Below, piece after piece: positions 55,718 to 64,000 of a stretch of DNA of 64,000 nt. Location of the stretch: positions 16,462,441-16,526,440 of the forward strand of contig NC_134838.1 in assembly GCF_965363235.1 (NCBI RefSeq), read 5' to 3'. The stretch is from Mytilus galloprovincialis. Its lineage: Eukaryota > Mollusca > Bivalvia > Mytilida > Mytilidae. Both the position numbers and the translations under genes were made by a program. The notes below the pieces were generated by a model, which saw nothing but the letters and a program-made list of their open reading frames with translations, did not search any database and had not been told where the DNA came from. The stretch's first letter is position 1, and every line of letters starts with the position of its first letter.

Positions 55718-58700
55718 TCAGGACTTTGCCGCTGAACTCATTTCAAACATTCGTAGATAAAACAGTTGCTCTTTATATTCTTCATACTTCTTTGGTCCTA
55801 AAACTTCTCGAAGTGCAGCCTAAAACAAATAATTATTTTTATACAATGGGCAGTTAGTATAACAGCTTTACTGTGCAGAAATAAAGTCATTTAATTTAGA
55901 ATGCCTCAAGAGCAAACAAAAACATATCAAAATCATCAAAACTTTCATTATTAAAAATGACAACACAATTTTGAATCAAATTTTTATTTGTGGATTGCAT
56001 GAATTTTATTTCATATGGTCATAATTTTAATAAGAACTTGACATGAGAAACTTCTTACTAGTATTTTCAAGAACAAGGAACTTTTATATGTATAATCACC
56101 CAATTTATTGAAAATATATATCCCCAAAATACCCATATCCCCCCAGATAAATGTTATATGTGCTATCTGTAGCTAGGCAAGGTTTTACAAGTACATTATT
56201 AAAAGCACCCACTGATATACTACCAGAGGAATGCTGATTTAGTTTTAAATGTCTCGTGAGTAATATTCTTTTTTTTCGTGTTATCAATAACATTCATCTT
56301 TTGACTATCAATATGAAAATTTTGTGAACCCTTTAAACAACTGTAACTATGGAAATAAATGTAAGTGTTGCATCCATATGGTCTAACCGTCTGCAAGTGC
56401 TTTAAAAGCAAGTACTGATTTCTATGTGTAGTTACCTGAACAATTTTGTCATCTTCAATCTGACCCATTACATCGTAACACTTTGACAACTGTTGCTCAC
56501 CAATGTCTTTGGCGATATCTCTACAAATTTTAAACAAATATAAATGGAAAACCAAACTGTATACAGAAATTGCCAAAATGTTTTTGCATCAGACACAATA
56601 AATGTATTTTTGTAAGTAGCCCAATGAACAATTTTCATTGTAATTAAGACACTTTTAAAATTTTCTATAGAAAATTATCAATCTTACCATAAAATTGATT
56701 TTTTTAATCCAATTAAAACCCATTCTTTGTGCCTTCATATCTTACATTAAATTCTACTTTGAAGTTTGAATTAAGGTAACTTCAACTGATGTCAACATAG
56801 AAGAATGACAACTTCTACAGGGATGCTGTTATTCAGCTGTTATCCAGCGAACTTTATTTTCATTAGAAAACTAACTGCTGCTTCTGGAAAGAGCCCTACA
56901 CAAATGAGGAGTACAGAATGAGTATATATAGTGACACTTCATATAATGTACCTTTGTAACTGTGCTATCTGGTCCATAACTATGGTCTTGTTGTTGGGAT
57001 CTCCTAGCATTGCTGAAATATATCAAATGCTAACATCTATAAATCAAGAAAAGGCTGGAGATGCATTTTTTCATGGAATAAAATAGTATGGTAAATTATA
57101 GTAGATATTTTAAATGTGAAATCAATTTTCAAAATATAACTTTGATAACAAAGAACTTTTACTTCTAATGGTAATTTATGAAAAGTGTACATATGATTAC
57201 TTATAATGAGTATCCCATACCTTGCCAGAACAAAACCTTTGATTTCATTCTTAGGTTGGGACGATCCAATATTAACTGAATAAATGTACATAATTCAACA
57301 AGTGATAACTTTGATTTTCAGTGATGTTTTTTTTTGTTTGGTCAAGTCAGTCATGAAGGTAAGATTAAGTATTGAAAATTTGAAATATATGTGAAAGTGT
57401 AGTTGAAATTCAGCAATTACCATATAGCATTATTGTGGAAATATTATTCATCTTGAGGTACAAAGTATCATTAATACATCGGTTCATGGAGACTACTAGA
57501 TCATAAACAATTAATCAATCTTTCGCTCTGTACATCTACCAATATCATGATATTTTCAACTGTAGTTTTTAATATTTTTGCTTTTTACCTCTCAACAGAC
57601 ATGTACTAACAAATAACTGTGTGGGAGAAAATGGTAAAACATTGCATGGTTACGAATAATGAGAATAAGATTATAAATAGAATTAAATGCTAATATGAAA
57701 CAAGGAGAGTCAATATTTCAGGAAGCCAAAACCAAGATTGATCAATACTGTTTTTCTTATAAGACAATTTGAGGTGTTACTGTGATGGGAAGAACACTTC
57801 ATACTCACATGGATCTATAACAAGTAAGAAAATAATATGGTTATAAAAGCAATTATTAATTTTTTTTAATGTGAAATTGATTATAACTTATATCTGTTGA
57901 TTATGGTGCTTTAAGTGTGCATAAAACCACATATTTATAATTAAAAGAGAAAAGTACCTGTGATTTTAAGTAAATTTATGACAAATTGAATCTTTTCATA
58001 CATTGTTATAATTCTACTAAACAAGAGTGCACACACTGAAATGTCTCGCCTTCTTTACCAATCATTGTTATTATGTTGATAGTCCTAAATTTAAAGCTCT
58101 AAATTTAAAGCTTTATTACAACTGTTACATAAACTTTACATTAACCAAGAAAACTAAGCATTGACCAATGAACCATAAAAATGGGGTCAAGGTCAGATGA
58201 ATCATGCCAGAAAACATGTACAGCTAATAATTCTTCCATACAACAAATATACTTTACCTATTGGTTATATTTTAAGAAAAACAATCCAAAACACAAAAAC
58301 TTAACACTGAGCAATGAACCGTGAAAATGAAGTCAAGGTCAAATAAAATAAAATAAAATGAGGTCAAGGTCAGATGACACCTGCAAACTAGACATGTACA
58401 CCTTACAATCATTCCAAACACCAAATATAGTAGACCAATTGCATACAGTATAAGAATCAAAGAGCTGATTGCTCTGAGGTGGAAGAAGGTGAATAAAAGG
58501 TAACTTGAATTACCATAAAAGCAGCCCCACTAACCCAGCCTGCTTTGTTCCATTAATGTTATGATGTATTTTTTTTCTTCAAACAAGAATGTGTCATAAG
58601 TACATGGATTTCCCATCCGTACAATCATTTTCTATGTTTAGTGGACCGTTAAAATTGGGTAAAATCTTTAATTTGGCAGTAAAATTAGAAAGATCATATC

Positions 58701-61700
58701 ATAAGGAACACATGTGTACTAAGTTACAAGTTGATTGAACTTCAACTTCATCAAAAACTACCTCGACAATAAACTTTAACCTGAAGCAGGACGGACGGAC
58801 AGACCAGAAAACATAATGCCCATAAATGGGGCATAAAAATAGTAAGACTTGTTCAATACCTGCCAACTTTTGAAAGTTCCCATGGGGTTTTTTAGTATGC
58901 GACAACAATCTTAATGGTTACAATTTTTAGCAAAGTATTTTGCACAATCTGGATTGTCTAGAAAAAGTGTCATATTTGTATGATGAGCTTACATTCCTTA
59001 TTCTTAAAACTGTTTGCATGATTTTAGTTATAAAATCAGTAGAAAAGATGAACATGTAGCTAGCAGACCAGGATTTATTTTCTTGTGTAAGGATATTAAA
59101 TGCTTGTTGAAATTTCCAGTTTTGAATGATTCACAAAGATGGACCTTTAACAGGTTGGGAACAACACTCCAAATGAGGGGAAACCCTCATTGGAAGAACA
59201 TTACAACTCACTGTAAAAATGAGCACCTTTATATTCATATTATTTGATGAAACTTTTCCCCAAGAACTATGCATCTATCAAGTATTGAATGGTCAAAGCA
59301 TGTCAAAAGAATTTTGTGATGTTTCTAAACTTATATCTTCTTTATTAATTTGATCCCTCCTTTAGAAAAGTTGTTCCAAATATAATGAATTTTCCCACTT
59401 TTGAGTTGAAAATCTTTAAAAAAAAAAATTTTTTTTTTTCAACACTACAATTTTACAACTAGATGAAAACAACACAAGTTCAAAATCTAGCATGTTAGAA
59501 TAATCTTCAGAGAAAACGTTTTTGATTGGCTTATTCATTTGATCATGAGAAACAATGAATTTGATTGGCTGAATACAATTGTCTTACCTTGGGAACAAAA
59601 TAAGGAACAATCATATTTTTGTGATGATTTTCACAAATTCGTGTTTTAGAGGTTTTTTTAATGATACCTTTAATATTAATATTTTTCAATAAATGCAATG
59701 GCATACTATAAAACGTACTTGAAAAGAGTAATGAGAATAAACACAGGGCGAACGTACTATATGGGCGAAAGAACTCAGCACGAACAGACCAAGGGCGAAC
59801 ATGTAAACAGGGCGAGTCGACCTGATACCAAATTCACGCATGCGTACTACAAATATCTACATTATAAACATCCGGTTACAAGTAAACAAATAACGTTCAT
59901 GTAGATGAGATGAAATCTAATAATTTACATAAATAAAAGGGTATATATTTACGATAGTGATTGTTTTTCAATTCTTATTTACAAATTAAATGATTCATTT
60001 GCTTAATCATGTGTAAAAATGGGTGTCAAGAAACAGAAGTTGTTATGAAATTGTAATACACAGAAACGGATGCGGCATACAGATGTGGTAAAGGTTCAAT
60101 GATTTCACAGCCGGCACCATAGGCCTTCAGAAGACTTGAAGTCTTCTTCCACCAAAAACATACCAAAACAGAAAAACTTAACTATAACCACTGAACCATG
60201 AGAATGAGGTCAAGGTCAGATGACACCTGCCAGTTGGACATGTACACCTTACAGTGCTTCCATACACCTAATATACTAGACCTATTTCTTATAGTATCTG
60301 AGATATGGACTTGACCACCAAAATTAACCTTGTTCACTGATCCATGAAATGAGGTCAGGGTCAAGGGAAAACTGTCTGACAGGCATGAGGACCTTGCAAG
60401 GTACACACATACCAAATATAGTTATCCTATTACTTATAATAAGAGAAAATTTAACATTACAAACAAGAATGTGTCCCCAGTACACGGAAGCCCCACTCGC
60501 ATTATCATTTTCTATGTTCAGTGGACGTTGAAATTGGGGTCAAAACTTTTATTTGGCATTAAAATTAGAAGAACATATCATAAGGAACATGTGTACTAAG
60601 TTTCAAGTTGATTGGACTTCAACTTCATCAAAAACTACCTTGACCAAAAACTTTAACTTGAAGCGGGACGAACAGACGCACAGACCAGAAAACATACTGC
60701 CCCCCTACTATCGTAGGTGGCATAGGTGGGGCATAAAAATCTTAACTGTTTTTTCAAGTAGTCACTGAACCATGAAAATGAGGTCAAGGACATTGGACAT
60801 GTGACTGACAGAAACTTCTTAACATGAGGCATCCATATACAAAGTATGAAGCATCCAGGTCTTCCACCTTCTAAAATATAAAGCTTTTAAGAAGTAAGGC
60901 AACGCCGCCACTGTAGCCGCCACCGCTGCCGTATCACTATCCCTATGTCGAGCTTTCTGTGACAAAAGTCACAGACTCGACATAAACTGTTTTACCTGTA
61001 ATTCCTCTCAGTGATTCAGTTGTTACTTTTCTTTCAAATGGAACATGGCTTCTAAAACACAAAACACATATACAACTTGTTAAAATAAATAGTGGTTTAA
61101 AAATCAAATAGTTTGAAAATATTGTAATTGTTTCAAAGTTTCACACATTAATACATGTGTATTATTGAATTTCTAGTACATGTTAAATTGAACTTATGTA
61201 TAATTATAGTGATTAAACAAATAAATTTTCTATAATATTCATGTAAACCTTTAACACTTATGGTAAGCGCCTAATCACACAAAGTGTAGATAAGGTGCAT
61301 TGTATTTTTCATCTATACTAAGTCAATAGATAACTTTCGAGTTCGATGCATTTCCGTCAAAAACTTTTGTTTTAGTGAAAGTCATAGGTGCGTTTAGGGG
61401 CGTCATCACTTCCATTCTAATGGTGAGCGAGAGGTTGGAAAACTATAATGCTGTATTGTTCAAATTATTTGGTAAATTGAATTCTTATAGTTGACAATCA
61501 GCTCTGCTGTCATTAGGGAATTGTGATTAAGTACCTACATAACAACCATTATAATTTATTTCTAGTTTATCCTGCACAATGACGATCACTAAGACACTTG
61601 CTAAACGTTAATAGTGCAGGGATACAGGCAATCCCATCTATCTGGTAAATGACGTAATAAAGGCGCGCATAATTGACGAGTTTTTTCCGGTGACGGACAA

Positions 61701-63658
61701 ACTCGAAAGTGGTCTATTAGATCATCTAAAACTAAACATAAAGAAGATTATGCATTATGATACATAGCATTAAATAAACTGGAGCACCAATTAGATGCAT
61801 GATTAGCTAATCTCTCAATAATCTTTAAATGTTTCTAGCACCATGCAATGTTTTAAAACAATCCATAATGTTAATATAAATATTTTGAAGAAAAAAAATT
61901 GTCAAAAGTAGTGTGTACGTAGTATATCTCAATTCTGGAATTTCAAAAATTAAAACTAATATATAATTCATCATTTCAGGTTACAAATGCATGAGTAAAT
62001 AATCATTAGTGTAAGATATTTAATGAGTCTAGAAACACCTATTAACATATTGTAAAGGGAGATAATCTCATATATACCTATTACACTGGTACCAAAAATA
62101 CAACTAAAATTCAATAAAATATTTTTTTTTCTACTTCCATACATATTCTTGAGATCATATTGATGACAAAGATTTTCATAATTTGGGTAAGGTGAAATGT
62201 ATTAATTTTTGAATAAATCACAGTAAAAGAATTGTGACTTTGAAACTGGGAATAATTCAAATGAAACAACAGTGACTTTCATCCAATAAATCTTATTCAG
62301 ACTAGCCAATAAAAGTTGAGATTGTTATATACTCCTTACAATAAAATTTGAATACAAAAAACTGTATACCTATGAGTTTTGAAGAACACATTTAAAAAGC
62401 ATAACTTAGAAACTGGAGTCTGAAATGCATTCACTGAATATGAGGGGGATTGCATGTATAGGTTAATAATGTGGGAAAGAAGGATATAGGAGGGCAAAAA
62501 TCAATACAATTTGAGTCTGGTCGTTGAGGGGATTGATAAATAAAGGTATTTGTAATTGTCATAACCTAGACGTTACCAAAGTAATATCCTTTCTGGCTTG
62601 CCATGACCAAGATGCTAAGTGATACAAAATGAAGTGTACACTAAGGTATAATACTAAAAGCTAATATATGTTATATAGTATATATGGCGTATTGTGCTAT
62701 CATATCCCAAAACACAAAATCTCAACAAGGCAAAGGCAGGATCATGTTACAAAATGAGTAAAAACTAAAAAGTGTTACTACTAAAATGAATCAAACTAAA
62801 CATTGCCAAAACAGCTAACAATCAGCATGCTAATTCAATTTCAGAATTTGTCCTGTGTATAATTATTACTACATCAATGTAAAATTAAAAGGGCTTTTAA
62901 GGAAATTCTGTCTATTTGATTGTTACAGCTATTCTATAAACACTGAGGGTAATTATAAGTGCATGTTTGTCTTGTGTATGGTTTTGGAATTATCAAAAGA
63001 CATTTTTTAGATTGCCCACCAAGTTTTATATTGACTTTCAATCATTTTTTTACCAATTAATCTCTATTTTCCAATCATAACTAAGTTCTATTAAAATGTC
63101 TTCCAAACCAGGATTCTTGTATCTTTAGAATAGCTATTGGACAATCATATAGAAGATAAAGCTACTACCTATCATCATTTAGATAACTAAAATCCTGATC
63201 ACTGTCTTTGCCTTTTGGGCTGTATGATACATACTCTCCTCTTGGGTAAAGTCTGACAGCCTGGGCAGAGGCATAGGATGCATCCGGTGACTAAAATTAG
63301 AATATACAATTCAATAACCTGAATATAGCATACCAATTATCAAGACAATTTTTTTAAGCAATTCATTTGATTTAAAAAAAAAATCATGAGTGATGTTTCT
63401 GTATATATATTTATACTTGACATTTACTGTTTTTATCTAAATATTCAAAAGTGTTTCAATTGAGTTGGTAATAAAATGGATCTTCTTTCCCAAAAATATG
63501 TGTTTGTTGAACAAACATAGACACTACCTAATATTTGAATAACTAAAGTCGTCTGTCTTCCTATTTTGAATTAACAATAACCTTTACATAATAAACTTTT
63601 TAAAAATAACTGGTACTCACCAGACTGGTACCAGGATCACTGTTTTTTCTGTTCCTTG
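55718..63658 (-). CDS. 3' part of an unidentified gene, 6 exons plus candidate microexon; NEK1-like tail
   Basis: Minus-strand exons 63658-63621, 63290-63169, 61051-60996, 57012-56952, 56520-56436 and 55819-55718 join in phase. They read RNRKNSDPGTSL, SPDASYASAQAVRLYPRGEY...DFSYLNDDR, SHVPFERKVTTESLRGIT, AMLGDPNNKTIVMDQIAQLQ, RDIAKDIGEQQLSKCYDVMG...KIVQ and AALREVLGPKKYEEYKEQLF...SSAAKS, then stop. The 5' part lies beyond the window. The N-terminal piece is Ser/Arg-rich and probably disordered; the end is helical. The pattern IGEQQLSKCYDVM-DD-LREVLG-Y-L resembles C-terminal tails of NEK1-type kinases (LG..L..Y......DD...L..ILG....Y), but I cannot confirm this. All six junctions have consensus GT-AG borders. 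Introns hold many repeats. Confidence 0.7.
57809..57814 (-). CDS. Candidate 6-nt microexon (ATCCAT) of the minus-strand gene
   Basis: On the minus strand a pyrimidine-containing tract ends in GTTATAG, followed by ATCCAT and a strong donor GTGAGTAT. Placed between the exons at 60996 and 57012 it changes GIT-A-ML to GIT-DPS-ML and keeps the frame. Microexons of this size are known in animals. Without transcripts it remains a hypothesis. Confidence 0.35.
58125..58460. repeat. Bivalve 'ATGAGGTCAAGGTCA' dispersed repeat, partial tandem
   Basis: Three units share CAATGAACC(A/G)T(A/G)AAAATG and GTCAAGGTCA; the middle one is shortened. It lies in the fourth-to-third exon intron of the minus-strand gene. 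Confidence 0.75.
58583..58839 (-). repeat. Bivalve 'ATGCCCC' dispersed repeat, reverse copy
   Basis: Begins AAACAAGAATGTGTCATAAG, has AACTTCATCAAAAACTACCT and GGACGGACGGACAGACCAG, and ends ATGGGGCATAAAAAT. One-unit form, like 60464-60740. Confidence 0.88.
59690..59905. other. Locally GC-richer patch with AGGGCGAAC words
   Basis: AGGGCGAAC or close forms occur at about 59745, 59765, 59793 and 59811, with CGCATGCGTAC at 59837 resembling an NRF1-type palindrome. A 68-aa frame crosses it but has no recognisable domain. It could be a repeat, or a small promoter inside the intron. Confidence 0.35.
60175..60985. repeat. Bivalve 'ATGAGGTCAAGGTCA' dispersed repeat, long copy with a nested insertion
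   Basis: It runs from CACTGAACCATGAGAATGAG through GACACCTGCCAG, CATGAGGACCTTGCAAGG and AAGCATCCAGGTCTTCCAC to GCCGCCACTGTAGCCGCCACC and TGTCGAGCTTTCTGTG. The family's continuous order is broken at about 60463, where a 277-bp 'ATGCCCC' repeat sits, and resumes at about 60741. It ends some 10 bp before exon 60996-61051. Confidence 0.85.
60464..60740 (-). repeat. Bivalve 'ATGCCCC' dispersed repeat nested in another repeat
   Basis: CAAGAATGTGTCCCCAGTAC at one end, GTGGGGCATAAAAAT at the other, with the AACTTCATCAAAAACTACC core. Inserted within the repeat at 60175-60985. Confidence 0.88.
61321..61722. mobile_element. 402-bp MITE-like element with CTTTCGAGTT inverted ends
   Basis: AATAGATAACTTTCGAGTTC at the left and AACTCGAAAGTGGTCTATT at the right are inverted copies with mismatches. 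The interior has ATTTCCGTCAAAAACTTTTG, GACGTAATAAAGGCGCGC and TTTTTTCCGGTGACGG. It lies between the second and third exons listed for the minus-strand gene. Confidence 0.7.
63510..63548 (-). pseudogene. Possible exon relic similar to the neighbouring exon end
   Basis: On the minus strand, GAAGACAGACGACTTTAG, TTATTCAAATATTAG and then GTAGTG resemble the end of the exon at 63169-63290 (GACAGTGATCAGGATTTTAG, TTATCTAAATGATGATAG, then GTAGTA). The phase does not fit insertion between the two flanking exons. It may be a decayed duplicate exon or chance. Confidence 0.3.
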
Positions 63659-64000
63659 CTAAAATTGACAGAAAATGACATTGATGGAAGGACAGAATGG
63701 TTGACATGGCAGACATATAAAGCATACAATTAATAGTTTTCATATTGTAAAGCAGTAGATTTTTTATTAGAATCAGAAACAAAAGCAATCATTATAAATT
63801 CAAGACTTAAACAAATTTGTCTAATTATGTAAATTTGTGTGCTTGTGTGCTGGTATTGACTTGAACATCAACTGCTAAATTATTCACTTCTATGTTCGTG
63901 CTTGTATTTGATTGTTTGTTTGTTCTGGCTGTGTTTTTCAAATTTAAAGTAAAATATTTATGGCATTAAATTTAATTACAAAAATGGAATAATAAAATTG

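Noticed and set aside
56220-56576. 118-aa minus-strand frame starting upstream of 56520
   Set aside because: Only 56436-56520 is exon; the N-terminal part is intron 5' of the acceptor and the C-terminal part lies beyond the GTAACT donor.
1-64000. A CRISPR-like, phage-defence or gene-cluster system
   Set aside because: Introns, repeat families and gene content are those of an animal genome; the regular repeats here are minisatellites without spacers.

Overview
The window is nuclear DNA of a marine bivalve, most likely a mussel of the Mytilus type. It is AT-rich. Five protein-coding genes are split into short exons with GT-AG introns, and they sit in a sea of dispersed repeats, foldback (MITE-like) elements and minisatellites. 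Several repeat families are ones I recognise from mussel and oyster genomic sequence. This attribution comes from memory of those families, not from a database search. Nothing prokaryotic, no CRISPR array and no rRNA gene was seen.

Layout. (1) 619-5580, plus strand: RNF11, a small myristoylated PPxY/RING-H2 ubiquitin ligase, 3 coding exons, 147 aa. (2) 5581-15120: a 9.5 kb space between convergent genes. It holds AT-rich low-information DNA, mussel-type dispersed repeats, a decayed Mutator-like (MULE) DNA transposon with a target-site duplication, and a small foldback element. (3) 15121-19283, minus strand: a four-transmembrane PMP22/claudin-like protein, 4 exons, 237 aa; the last exon was found by reading splice sites. 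(4) 19284-22550: a divergent intergenic space with a nearly three-copy tandem repeat of about 465-471 bp. (5) 22551-29676, plus strand: an ATG4C/D-type autophagy cysteine protease, 9 coding exons, 662 aa, with a long disordered N-terminus and a C-terminal LIR-like motif. (6) 29677-37850: repeats, including a 2.3 kb composite element. (7) 37851-44962, plus strand: a leucine-rich-repeat protein, 4 coding exons, 502 aa. An N-terminal BC-box-like motif suggests an Elongin-BC/Cullin-2 substrate receptor. (8) 44963-55717: convergent intergenic space with minisatellites and foldback elements. (9) 55718-63658, minus strand: the 3' part of a gene I cannot name with confidence (6 exons plus a candidate 6-nt microexon) that runs off the right edge; its tail resembles the C-terminal tails of NEK1-type kinases.

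The genes do not form an operon or pathway. RNF11 and ATG4 both belong to ubiquitin-like or autophagy biology, and the LRR protein may be a ubiquitin ligase subunit, but their proximity is probably chance. All exon chains were checked by hand for reading phase, and each complete gene gives an uninterrupted frame. No clearly undescribed biological system was found. The most notable points are the MULE fossil with TIRs and TSD, the possible microexon, the splice donor copied four times by a 62-bp tandem repeat, the BC-box reading of the LRR protein, and several strongly palindromic elements.
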